From positions 33,345,953 to 33,409,952 of the forward strand of contig JAVGWX010000007.1 of assembly GCA_036924085.1 (NCBI GenBank): DNA of 64,000 nucleotides, in the 5' to 3' direction. Each line of letters begins with the position of its first letter. Position 1 is the stretch's first letter. The notes under the pieces were generated by a model. The model was not told the DNA's origin. It ran no database searches and was given only the letters and a program-made list of their open reading frames with translations. This document shows, one piece after another, positions 43,010 through 52,877 of the stretch. The stretch comes from Ariolimax columbianus. Its lineage: Eukaryota; Mollusca; Gastropoda; Stylommatophora; Arionidae. Position numbers and translations under genes: made by a program.

Positions 43010-44640
43010 ATTCTGAGGATCTTTCTGTAACATTTTGACTCGAATGATTCGATTCTTTGTTTAGAAGTTTTGGTAATCGTCCATGATTCGCAGCCATAAG
43101 CTGCCACAGGCTCTCAAGACTTTTACTTTTGTCGTTTTGTTGGTGCTCTGCCATAATTTCTTCAGGCTGTTCAGTCTCTGCATTGCCATAGCTAGTCTTC
43201 TTCTGATTTCTTTCGAGCAGCCGCCATTTTTGTCAATTCTGGAGCCCAGATATTCAAAATGCGTGACCTGATCTATTTCCTCACCATCTACTGTAAATTT
43301 ATGTTGACATTGTGTTTTATCGGTGGTCATTATCTTTGTTTTGTTTATAAACAGGTTTTGATCTTTACTGTATCCATTTACAGCTGAAATTAGCTGCTCT
43401 AACCCTTCTGCACTTTTTGATAGTATCACTGTGTCGTCTGCGTATTGTAACTCAGGAATCTCGAACCCGCCAATCGTAAATGTATCACAACTGTCACTGC
43501 TCTCGTCTTCTCTAACATTTCTCATAAACATTTTGCATAGATGTCATATAGATAAGGTGAGAGGATACATCCCTGTCTTACTCCCTTTTGTACTGCGAAC
43601 CAATCTGATGCTTGTCCAGATACTCGAACAGCGGCTCTTTGATATTGGTATAATGTTTCAATGAGATGTACAATGTGCACAGGAAACCCCATTAAACTTT
43701 CTACATTTTTCGTAGATATTCCTCATATTGAATATGTGGTCCCTGGTCCCTCTGTCTTTTCTGAAACCTGCTTGGACCATGTGAATTTCAGAATCAAATC
43801 TTTTCTCTATCCTTCTTAATAGGATCTACAAGATTATCTTGCTAGCGTGGCTGATTAGCGCAATAGTTCGGTAGTTTGTGCACAGCTTTAGATTGCTTTT
43901 TGGGGGGTGGGGAATATAAATTGATTTCTTCCATGCTTCTGGCAACTCTGTGCTGTTTACACAGCACAGCTTGTGATAAACTCGAGCACTTGCCTCCCCT
44001 CCTGCTTGTATTGGAGACTTTCCCTTTTTCAGGATTTTGATTGCTAAGCGTACTTCCTTCAATGTTGTTCTCATCCTTCAGTAGGATTGTAACTGAACGC
44101 TTTGTGCTATCTTCATACATAGTTCAGTACTACTTTCTCCATCTATTCAGTATGTCTTTGGTTTCTGTTAATGTTTTATCCTCTTTGTCATTGATGACAG
44201 GAGGAACCGGACGGAATTCCCTTGTCAATGTTCTTATCACCTTAAAAGTATCTCTCTTCCTGCCTTGTTGGTGTAGGTTTTCTGTCCTTTCAAGTGTCCA
44301 CTTTGTATCTTCTTTTAACTTTTTTTATTTCTCTTCAAACTTTTCTTGATCAGTTTTTATATGCTGTGTTGGTCCTCTGACTTCCCATTTGTTTTAATTG
44401 CTTCCTTTCTTCAATGAGTTTCAGTGTTTCATCTGATATACAGCTCTGTTTCTTCTGCAACATTCTGGGAATCATTTAGTTTGCTGTCAAGATTAAAATA
44501 TCCCTTGCGTTTGATGTCAACTCCTTAGATGTCATCTCTTCATGTACTTCCAGCAAAGCCTCAAATTTGTTTTCTACTTTGATGTTGTATTCAGTCGGTA
44601 TTGCTTTTTTTTTTCAATTTCTAATTTCTAGGTCGAGTGT
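43010..44640 (-). mobile_element. RTE-like LINE, RT region
   Basis: Minus-strand fragment in the mannosidase intron. From 44640 down: a decayed pre-RT linker, the first RT blocks at 43826-44074 (LPEAWKKSIYIPHPPK, YRTIALISHASKIIL), VQAGFRKDRGTRDHI-like remnants, then the palm and thumb at 43061-43531. Both ends are truncated. Confidence 0.85.
43061..43531 (-). pseudogene. RTE-like reverse transcriptase palm and thumb
   Basis: 156 open residues: FEIPELQYADDTVILSKSAE has the catalytic Asp pair, then GLEQLISAVNGYSKDQNLFI, NKTKIMTTDK, THFEYLGSRIDKNGGCSKEI and RRRLAMAMQRLNSL. Matches the RTE group by its YADDTVIL box and the YLGS block. Confidence 0.9.
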
Positions 44641-44738
44641 ATCACTTTTTGCCTAGCAGTAGCATGCTACACACAACAAAATCATATCTATAGACCAACT
44701 AATAAAACGGTTACATGCTCTGAAAGTCAACGGCCATA

Positions 44739-44990
44739 GTAAAGCACAACATGTTGAAAAATATTATGGCTGTGGGTGAAATAGTGTCATTTTTGTATGT
44801 GGTAAAGCACGACGTGTTGAAAAATATTATGGCTGTGGGTGAAATAGTGTCATTTTTGTATGTGGTAAAGCACGACGTGTTGAAAAATATTATGGCTGTG
44901 GGTGAAATAGTGTCATTTTTGTATGTGGTAAAGCACGACGTGTTGAAAAATATTATGGCTGTGGGTGAAATTGTGTCATTTTTGTATGTG
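44739..44990 (-). repeat. 63-bp tandem array, four units, beside a splice donor
   Basis: Units start at 44739, 44802, 44865 and 44928, nearly identical. 63 bp is 21 codons and no unit contains a stop on the minus strand, so the frame of the upstream exon stays open through the array (44711-45256). The donor of the 45014-45283 exon lies 23 bp upstream of it on the coding strand. Most likely intronic, but read-through would add a 21-residue repeat (SPTAIIFFNTSCFTTYKNDT region). Confidence 0.93.
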
Positions 44991-45013
44991 GTTTGGTTGA
45001 GGTTAATACTTAC

Positions 45014-45283
45014 ACTAATATCACAATCCATATAAGTCTCACTGTAGCTACAATCTACACCAACTCTGTGCACCAGAATTAATGCCTTGAAATCTGATAC
45101 ATCAGGGCCTAGGTTTCTGATATTAAGCAAGTTGTATGGACATGGCCAGGGATGTGTTAAAAATCTGGCCTCAGATTTGAACTTCTTATTGATGTTTGAG
45201 AGAAAGGCCGCCTGTACTGGATTGTTGAGATGTGAAGACAGGAGGTGTGCCAGCAATGATGGATAGCAGATTAGTTCTTTTGA
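45014..45283 (-). CDS. MAN2A: alpha-mannosidase II-like, penultimate coding exon
   Basis: Acceptor 'ttgttttctacag', 90 codons, donor GTAAGT at 45013-45008. It reads SKELICYPSLLAHLLSSHLN, then FLTHPWPCPYNLLNIRNLGP, then FKALILVHRVGVDCSYS. This parallels the YPSLLSHL..., PLxSSLPCDxHLxNLR... and ALILHRKGFDC blocks of MAN2A1/MAN2A2 in the C-terminal beta-sandwich. Phase 0 at both ends agrees with both neighbours. A 63-bp array starts just after the donor. Confidence 0.95.
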
Positions 45284-45349
45284 CTGTAGAAAACAAAAGC
45301 ATAAATGGTGAAATAGATTTGTATTTGGGTTTCTCGGGGAGATGAGACT
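45284..45349. other. Intron next to acceptor
   Basis: Pyrimidine-rich tract on the coding strand ends in CAG at 45284-45286. A SINE-E begins at about 45350, roughly 65 bp upstream of the acceptor. Confidence 0.6.
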
Positions 45350-45628
45350 AATGTCAGGTCAGGCAAAAGATACCGATAAGACAATGTTAATCCAAGATCC
45401 CCACCTCACTTCCATGGGAGTTTTCCCTATAAACAGGCTATTTCATGACAGTCTGGCTAATGAGGTGGGAGATCAAGTGATCCCTGTAGCATAGCACAAT
45501 AGCCTGGAGGACCCCGGCCCAACATCATCAGTATGCTCAGGATGTGAGGAAAGCTACTGCCACTTAATGTCCTTTTTCAGGTGCAGAAAAGATTTTAAAA
45601 ACTCAATGTGGGCATTAACAACAACATC
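45350..45628 (+). repeat. SINE-E copy, near full length
   Basis: 'gtcaggtcaggcaaaagata' head, 'aacaggctatttcatgacag', 'ggctaatgaggtgg', ending 'gcattaacaacaacat'. Antisense to the host gene. Confidence 0.85.
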
Positions 45629-45855
45629 TGGATTTCTCACATTTTTTTCTTCTTCTTTGGATCATGGGAAAACAAATTTTTTTAATCGTGTATGCCTGTA
45701 TCATCTTTACATTACTGTTTATACAGCTTTCTTGCAAACCTAGAAAAAAAACCACACACTCAGTAGAAATATGACATATGTAAATGGTAGTGTGTGTGTG
45801 CAAAGTCATGATTTAGAGAGTCTTCTGCACTAAAGGAGTTAGACTGCATTGCTAG

Positions 45856-45936
45856 TCACTTCTTCTTAGAACACACTCTCAGCATGGAAGTGGCCCTTTT
45901 ATCATCTGTGTCATACATAAAGCCCTTCACAGAAAC
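45856..45936 (-). other. Candidate alternative terminal exon
   Basis: On the host coding strand, 'ttgattcttttag' is followed by 26 open codons (VSVKGFMYDTDDKRATSMLR, VCSKKK) and TGA. Phase 0 matches the donor of the upstream exon 49188-49321. If used, it would end the protein about 150 residues early. No homologue recognised; it may be a decoy or an exon of a nested gene. Confidence 0.3.
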
Positions 45937-46014
45937 CTAAAAGAATCAATATCACATTAGTCTTCACTCCTCACCATGTCTTGCCAGGCTATACCAATTA
46001 TCCTCCATAGACAT

Positions 46015-46690
46015 TTAACTTAACTTAACGTCTTTATACTGGTTTAGCAGACCCTGCAGAGTCTGTTTACAACCAGTTTCATTTACATTACCTTGCTCTA
46101 AAAGCTATGTGCATACAATTTATTCTTAAATGCATTAACCGTTCCTGCCTCCACTACCTCCTCTGGCAATGTATTCCAAGCAGACACCACTCTCTTGACT
46201 AAAAAAATATTTCCTAATATTTAATCTGGACCTCTCTTTAGTCAACTTGTAGCCATGCTCTCTTGTTATTGTGGGTGGCTGTATTTTAAAAAACTTGTTA
46301 TAGTCTAATTTATCCATTCCTCTGATCATCTTATAAACCTGTATTAAGTCACCTCAAATTCTTCTCTCTTCTAGACACCGTAGACCGGTTTTTCTGAGTC
46401 TTTCCTCATGACTGAATTCTGGAATCCCACTATCAGCTTTGTCGCTCTTTTTTGTATTCTTTCCAGCATGTTTATATCCCCTCTATGATAAGGACTCCAC
46501 ACCTGTACACAGTACTCCAATCTAGGTCTAACTAATTCTTTATACAGTTTGACTATCACTTCCTTGCTCCTATGTTTAATATTTCTTTTTTATCATACCT
46601 AACATTGCATTTGCCTTTTTCACTGCTACCTGTACTTGCTCACTCACCTTACCTGTAAGATCTATTATAACCCCTAGGTACCTTTGCTTA
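46015..46690 (-). mobile_element. CR1/L2-like LINE 3' end
   Basis: Sense to the host gene. Starts with the reversed tail 'ttaacttaacgtctttatac'. Coding remnants on the minus strand: [46 protein letters not shown] and LERIQKRATKLI. Frameshifted and 5'-truncated at about 46690. Confidence 0.9.
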
Positions 46691-46699
46691 TCTGTCAAT

Positions 46700-47040
46700 C
46701 TAATATTGATGAACAACTGGAGTTTTCTCTGTTTTGCCTTTGCTTTTCTTCACGTTTCTGCTCTGAACAGGAGTACTGACTTTACATTGGAGTTAAACAA
46801 TTTGAACTCTGTGTTAGTTTTTATTTCTTTATTTTCCATGGATTGCCCTACATTACTCTGTAACAGGAATGGTGTCCTTACTTTCCTAATTCTAGCCCTA
46901 CTTCTGGGCCCCCTGAAGTATCAATGGTGCTGCCCAAATATGTGATGGTGTCAACATCTTCCAGTGACCCCTCTTCAAGCTTGAATGGCTCTTTGTTTAA
47001 GGTGTAGTTTCAGTGGCAATGGTTATTATACAGAGTGAGG
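46700..47040 (-). mobile_element. RTE-like LINE fragment
   Basis: The minus strand reads FNSNVKSVLLFRAETW and KLQLFI, preceded by VGQSMENKEIKTNTEFKLFN. This is the post-thumb block of RTE-like proteins, just before the cysteine-containing C-terminus. It adjoins the CR1-like copy. Confidence 0.65.
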
Positions 47041-47116
47041 TTTCCAGTCCGAGCATAATCTCCAGGGAAGGAAACAATTATTATTTTTTGGAATCACTTT
47101 AACAAGTTGAGTGAGG

Positions 47117-47692
47117 CGAAAAAGCCAGAAAAATACTGAACTTAATGATTTAAGAGCAGTACTCTGTCAAGTATGCCAGCAGTCCGCACCAAAAAGAATA
47201 GTGGTACAGTGGGATGGAACCCAAGGCAACATCCAAGGCAACGAGGAGGCAGACAGACTGGCAAAAGAAGGTGCAAGACTACCACAACCAGATTCTAGTG
47301 TGACCTACGAAGAGTCCAAAATGTTTATTAGGCCAAATGGGAAACCGAACATACTGGCTACGCAAAAAATGATGCCTATTACCAGTTGAACAGAAGAGAG
47401 CAGGTCGTGGTCTTCAGACTCCGCACAGGCCACAACAGACTGAGGTACCATCTATTCAATAAACTGAAGATAGGTGGCACTGACGAATGCACCTGTGGTA
47501 CAGGGAAAAAAAATTACCGCTGAACATCTGCTGCAAAATTGCCCAACATACGAGGACCAGAGAAAGCACATGTGGCCATCACCAGTGGCAACACTAGACA
47601 CGCTCTATGACAGTGTCAACAGCCTCAGGATGACAGCTGCTTTCTTCAAACAAATTCAAGTTGACGTCTGACAGCGTACGAAGAAGAAGAAG
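47117..47692 (+). mobile_element. I-like LINE copy 5, short, 15-bp TSD
   Basis: Only the end of RNase H and the C-terminus remain: GNEEADRLAKEGARLPQ, FRLRTGHNRLRYHLFNK and TAEHLLQNCP across a frameshift at about 47505. Ends 'gcgtacgaagaagaagaaga'. Flanked by 'acaagtt(g/a)agtgagg' at 47102-47116 and 47693-47707. Antisense within the mannosidase intron. Confidence 0.93.
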
Positions 47693-47960
47693 ACAAGTTA
47701 AGTGAGGGATAATCAGCAAGCCGGGTGCATAACGCAGATGTTGATTGTCTTTTGTGTGAACAAATCTCAAATTTCTTGCTGATTTTCAACAGCTTGCACC
47801 ACCCTTTCAATGATGAGGCATTTGCTACTACCACCAAGATCCGAACTTCGTTACTAATACTTTAACACTCTTTTTGGTGATTTGTTCATCATTCCCCTGT
47901 GTCACTGACTCTATCCAAACATCCTTAGAAAAAGATATTTTGGCCGATGACAGTCAGATT

Positions 47961-48170
47961 CCCTTGGTTTGTATCAGTTATGAGTTGATTTCCCTGGTTT
48001 GTATCAGTTGTGAGTTGATGCCTCTGGTTTGTATAAGTTCTGAGTTGATTCCCCTGGTTTGTATCAGTTCTGAGTTGATGCCTCTGGTTTGTATAAGTTC
48101 TGAGTTGATTCCCCTGGTTTGTATCAGTTCTGAATTGATGACCCTGGTTTGTATCAGTTCTGAGTTGCCT
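47961..48170 (+). repeat. 30-bp tandem array, seven units
   Basis: Units of 'ctggtttgtatcagttctga' plus 'gttgat(t/g)ccc'. 30 bp is ten codons, so the plus frame 47874-48236 reads repeating LVCISSELIP. That open frame is a by-product of unit length. Alternation of 'gattccc' and 'gatgcct' units suggests a 60-bp higher-order repeat. Confidence 0.92.
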
Positions 48171-48450
48171 GTAGAGTGCCAGAAACGTGAACAATGCCAG
48201 AAAATTGGTGTTTACATAAAACATTTCCCTATTTAAATATCAAGGACATATGAATTCTGCAGATTGACAGACTAACTACAGCACCTCTACCCCCCTTTTT
48301 CCCACCAATGTTCTATGCGGAGCGAGTGGTAAAGAATTTAAGATACTGGTTTATAAATCTGGACACCTAATTTGATCCTGTTAATGCCTACATATTTATT
48401 CTATCACTGAAGAAGAAGATGAAGAAGAAAAAGAGAAAGAACTCTCTAAA
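48171..48450. other. Intronic, unassigned
   Basis: Includes a purine-rich GAA/GAT run at 48412-48440 just left of the fold-back mariner. No gene. Confidence 0.5.
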
Positions 48451-48452
48451 TA

Positions 48453-49153
48453 TGAGGCGTGTTCAAATGAAACTGAACCAAACTAAACGAAGTGAACATG
48501 ATGATGTCCCTTCTGGTGTAAACAGCATATACCAACCGTCAAGTTTGCAAAATTTCATTATCCTCCAACTCATAGTTTCCTCAGCAGACTGTTGAAAACA
48601 TGGAGGGTGTAATACGGAATCCGTCCAAAGTTGATCAGCGAGCGGTGATTCAGTTTCTAACAGGTGAAGGGTGTCAACCAGTTGACATTCATCACAGAAT
48701 GCAGATATTGTATGAAGACAACAGTGAAGAACTGGACAACGATGTTTAAAGAAGGACGCGAGTTAACGAAAGATATTCCGAGACCCAGGTCAGGCGCATT
48801 TTGTTGCGTTAACTCACGTCCTTCTTTAAACATCATTGTCCAGTTCTTCACTGTTGTCTTCGACACACTTTTGTAACCATACACTGCCTGCATTCTGTGA
48901 TGAATGTCAATTGGCCGACATCCTTCAACTGCTAGAAACCGAATCACCGCTCGCTGATCAATTCTGGACGCACCCGTATCACACCCACCATGTTTTCAAC
49001 GATCTGCTGAAGAAACTATGAGTCAGAGGATAATGAAATTTTGCAAACTTGTCGGTTGGTGTGTGCTATTTACACCAGAAGTGACGTCATCAGGTGCATT
49101 GTTCGTATGTTCACTTGTTGCAGTTTGGTCCGGTTTCATTTGAACACGCCTCG
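48453..49153. mobile_element. Fold-back mariner: two 5' halves in inverted arrangement
   Basis: A 701-bp near-palindrome flanked by TA. The left arm (48453-48768) and right arm (48807-49153) are inverted copies of the same 5' end of the 1811-3110 mariner family, joined by a 38-bp unique loop. Both arms encode the N-terminal DNA-binding domain (VIQFLTGEGCQPVDIHHRMQ on plus, VIRFLAVEGCRPIDIHHRMQ on minus), and neither has a catalytic domain. The left arm has two deletions of about 17 bp relative to the right. It lies 34 bp beyond the 3' end of an alpha-mannosidase exon. Confidence 0.95.
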
Positions 49154-49187
49154 TATAAATATAGGTCACGATACAATAAGCACATAC

Positions 49188-49321
49188 TTGGCTAGGGTTA
49201 TCTCTTGTCTCCGGTAACAAAAGAAATTTGCTAGGACTAGGAACATTGTCGTGTGGGCCTTCGTTCAGGCCTCTCCAGTCATCCTGCATAAGCTTCCTGT
49301 CTAGAATCACCTCCATGGTGC
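49188..49321 (-). CDS. MAN2A: alpha-mannosidase II-like exon
   Basis: Acceptor 'ttactttccag'; the exon starts with two bases completing a Gly codon, then TMEVILDRKLMQDDWRGLNE, GPHDNVPSPSKFLLLPETRD and NPSQ; donor GTATGT. The LMQDDxRGLxxG block is the hallmark of Golgi mannosidase II and sits near the active-site cleft in known structures. Phases (1 in, 0 out) match both neighbours. A TA-flanked fold-back mariner lies 34 bp downstream, and a tandem repeat begins about 10 bp upstream. Confidence 0.97.
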
Positions 49322-49330
49322 CTGGAAAGT

Positions 49331-49690
49331 AATCGCAGAACATGAATAAAATAAAATAAAATTACAATTATCATTCATTTCTCTTTTATAAAAGCATGAA
49401 GGATAACACTAAAGTGTGTCCCCCTTACAGGAAGACTGAGCTGAAGTATATCTCCAATCACAGAACATGAATAAAAATAGGAGAAAATCACAATCATTAT
49501 TTATTTATATTTTATAAATGAATTGAGGCCATCACTAAAGTGTGTCCCCCTCGCAGGAAGAAGGTGCTGAAGTATATCTCCAATCACAGAACATCAACAC
49601 AATACGAGAAAATCCACATCACCTTTCATTTGCGTTAACTATAAAAGAATAGGAGTCACTACAAAAAAAAGTTGGGTCACCTTGCAGGAA
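49331..49690. repeat. ~119-bp diverged tandem repeat next to exon acceptor
   Basis: About three units. Each contains 'atc(g/a)cagaacat(g/c)a', a run of A/T, 'actaaagtgtgtccccct' and 'caggaag'. The first unit's start overlaps the intron end of the 49188-49321 exon ('aatcgcagaacatgaat' just beyond the polypyrimidine tract). Confidence 0.75.
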
Positions 49691-50104
49691 GTCTACACTA
49701 AAGCACACCTAAAATCATCATTAAAACCTTTCAGCGCCCTACAGAGCATAAATCTTCAACAAATACATGCCAAGATCTTATTGTTTGGTACTATCTATTC
49801 TAACTCAGACCATGTCTTCCCTGCTTCCTTTATGTTTGTCACAACCTCTCTTTTTCCAGAACATAGACTGTCTTGTAATGCTATCAGCCGGTCTCCTTAA
49901 CGTGTGTCCAGCCAGCATCAGCACCTTCTCTTCATGTCGAGTGCCAACGCTATCAGTCTGGTCCTTTCCCACAGTACTATATTAGGGATTTTATCATACT
50001 ATTTCAATAACTTTATTCGATGCAGGCATCCAAAAGCCTGAACCTTTCTCATTCTAATTGTCACTGTTTAACAGAGCCAAAAAACAGGATGGACTTTATA
50101 TTGG

Positions 50105-51235
50105 ATTTGCATTTTTGTGTCTCATACAGGAGCATGAGAGCCACCAATAAAGTTTGCCACCATTGCTGTGAAGCCATCAATAAAGTTTGCAACTCTTGCA
50201 GGAAGCAACCATGCACCCTTGTAGGAAGTCATCACTAAAGTTTGACACCATTTAAGCTTACCACCCTTGCAGGAAGCCACCACTAAAAATAGCGACCACT
50301 AAAGTTTACCTCCCTTGTAGGAAACCCCTCCTCCTCCCCCCCACCCCGACTAAAGTTTGCCTCCCTTGTAGGAAACCTCCACTAACGTTTGCATCTCTTG
50401 TAGGAAACCACCACTATATTTTGCCACACTTGCAGGAAGTAATCACTAAAGTTTGCCACCATTTAAGTTTAACGCCCTTACAGGAAGCCAATACTAAAGT
50501 TTGCCACCACTAAAGTTTGCCACCACTAAAGTTTGCCACCCCTTGTAAAAAACTCCCACTAAAGTTTGCCTCCCTTGTAGGAAACCACAACTACAGTTTA
50601 CCACACTTACTATGAAGCCGGCAATAATGTTTGCAACTCATGCAGAAAGCAACCACTAAAATTTGCTATCTTTGCAGAAAGTCACCATGCCACACTTATA
50701 GGAAGTCATCACTAAAGTTTGCCACCATTTAAGCTTACCACCCTTGTAGGAAACCTCTGCTAAGGTTTGTCACCCTTGTAGGAAGCGATCACTAAAGTTT
50801 ATCACCCTTGCACAAAGCCACAACTAAGGTTTGCTCCCCTTGTAGAAAACAATCACTAAGTTTTGCTGCCCTTGTAGGAAACAACTACTAAAGTTTGTCA
50901 CCCTTGTAGGAAACCACCCCGAAAGATTGTCACCCTTGCAGGAAACCACTACTATAGTTTGCCACCATTGCAGGAAATCCCCACTAAAATGACCACTCTT
51001 GCAGGAAGAAACCATTAAAGTTTGCCACCATTGCAGGAAATCCCCACTAAAATGACCACTCTTGCAGGAAGAAACCATTAAAGTTTGCCACCATTGCAGG
51101 AAATCCCCACTAAAATGACCACTCTTGCAAGAAGAAACCATTAAAGTTTGCCACCATTGCAGGAAATCCCCACTAAAATGACCACTCTTGCAGGAAGAAA
51201 CCATTAAAGTTTGCCACCATTACAGGAAGCCTACA
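50105..51235. repeat. ~30-35-bp decayed array with 63-bp higher-order units
   Basis: Dozens of imperfect units of 'actaaagtttgccaccctt' plus 'gcaggaa(g/a)cca'. Within it, four almost identical 63-bp units (50961, 51024, 51087, 51150) form a younger higher-order block; 63 bp is 21 codons and gives an open minus frame at 50824-51204. Intronic. The stretch 49691-50104 to its left is unassigned apart from early weak units. Confidence 0.9.
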
Positions 51236-51421
51236 CCATAGTATTTTGCAGCAATGATTTTTAAAGCCCCTTGTCTGAGATGTTGTGTCCCAAGAACAAC
51301 CACCAAGCCGTTCTCTCACTCTTAGTCAGCACCAAGTTTCCTTACCACCAATTGACTAGATTCATCTTGCAGCCTTCCTGTCATTCTCCAAATCGTTGAG
51401 CTGGACTCTTGAACCCTAATT

Positions 51422-52080
51422 CACTTAACTTAACTTCTTTATACTGGTTTAGAAGACAGTGCAGAGTCTGTATACAACCAGTTTCATTTACATTATCTTG
51501 CTCTAAAAGCTATGTGCATACAATTTATTCTTAAATGCATTAACTGCCCCTGCCTCCACTACATCTCGTGGCAATGCATTCCAAGCGTTCACTACTCTCT
51601 GACTAAAAAAATATTTCCTAATATCTAATCTGGACCTCTCTTTAGTTAATTTGCAGATATGCCCTCTTGTTATTGTGGGTGGCTGTATTTTAAAAAAAAT
51701 TGTTATAGTCTAATTTATCCATTCCTCTGATCATCTTATAAACCTGTATTGTCACTGCGAATTCTTCTCTCTTCTAGACACTGTAAACCAGTTTTTCTGA
51801 GTCTTTCCTCATAACTGTCATTCTGGAATTCCACTATCAGCTTTGTCGCTATTTTTTTAATTCTTTCCAGCATGTTTATATTTCCTCTATGATAAGGACT
51901 CCACACCTGTACACAGTACTCCAATCTACGTCTAACTAATGCTTTATACAGTTTGACTATCACTTCCTTGCTCCTATGTTTAATATTTCTTTTTATCATA
52001 CCTAACATTACATTTGCCTTATTCACCGCTACCTGAACTTGGTCACTCAACTTACCTGTATGATCTATTTTAACCCCTGC
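51422..52080 (-). mobile_element. CR1/L2-like LINE 3' end
   Basis: Reversed tail 'ttaacttaacttctttatac' at 51424, then coding remnants KLSDQVQVAVNKANVMLGMI, HRSKEVIVKLYKALVRRRLE and YCVQVWSPYHRG (51736-52104). The element stops at about 52080, only about 43 bp from the exon at 52123. Sense to the host gene. Confidence 0.9.
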
Positions 52081-52122
52081 TGAGAAAGAGAAAGAGACAG
52101 ACAATCAGGCAGACATTTCTAC

Positions 52123-52267
52123 CTTCATCTAGTGATGCCACACCGTGAGCATTGGACGTTATCAATGTCATGCGAGACAGTTTCTCATCTGTCAAATAGG
52201 CCATGGAGGTCATGGCGTGGAAGTTTCCTTGAATCAAAAACTTGGATCTCCACTTCTTCCTGTGCAT
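52123..52267 (-). CDS. MAN2A: alpha-mannosidase II-like exon
   Basis: Acceptor 'ttctttttacctcag', then 48 codons plus one base, donor GTAGAA. It reads MHRKKWRSKFLIQGNFHAMT, SMAYLTDEKLSRMTLITSNA and HGVASLDE, matching the N(G)(F/Y)Q-xQPRR...LPLQANFYPM...AYIQD...RLTLxxAQxLGVSSL run of Golgi mannosidase II. Phase 0 in, phase 1 out; the split Gly codon is completed by the next exon. Confidence 0.96.
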
Positions 52268-52439
52268 CTGAGGTAAAAAGAATCAGCTTAACTACCAACA
52301 AAACAAACACAGTGGGAAATGGAACACTTATAATTGCAAATAATGATGCTGTTGTTGTTAAGTTTTTAAACTTCATTCGGTAAAAGTATGCTATTTTCAA
52401 CCAGTCTTTTTCTTTATATTGTTGTCTTGTCTTATCCAC

Positions 52440-52740
52440 TTGTGCCGTGAGGTGTCGTGGGGAGCCACAGTTTTCTGTCCACGGCCAGAGAGAGAGTAGT
52501 AGTCATCCCATGATGATTTAGAATATCTGCAACTTTTCCTATCCATTTAGTTCTCGGTATGCCATGGTTGCCACCACTCGTTCACTGTGCGTTTTAGGCG
52601 CACAGGGGTAGTTGGTTGGGTTACATTCTCATTAGGTGACCGAACCACTTGACCCTTTCCTCATCAATATATTCAGTGCATGCTCTTGTTTCAATTATTT
52701 TTCAAATTTCATTGCACATTCTTTATAAACTGATAGTGAA
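52440..52740 (-). mobile_element. LINE C-terminal fragment
   Basis: The minus strand reads NPTNYPCAP, RVVATMAYRELNG and SLAVDRKLWLPTTPHGTS, the decayed end of an RTE-like protein (a dibasic GRP block, then a DRxxWR-like ending). Confidence 0.5.
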
Positions 52741-52877
52741 AGGCAAAACAGGATAAGCAAAGAGAAGATGAAGAAATAAGAAGGAGAAGACGACTGGATG
52801 ATCCATTCTTCAGCGGCAGTTGCATCGTTGTGGGTCCAAACTACTCTTTCAATGGTCTCTGTCATGGGTCACGGTTA

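Noticed and set aside
47874..48236. 120-residue plus-strand frame with LVCISSEL repeats
   Set aside because: Explained by a 30-bp array; antisense to the host gene.
50824..51204. 126-residue frame with a 21-residue repeat
   Set aside because: The 63-bp array has no stops on that strand; it is intronic and repeat-derived.
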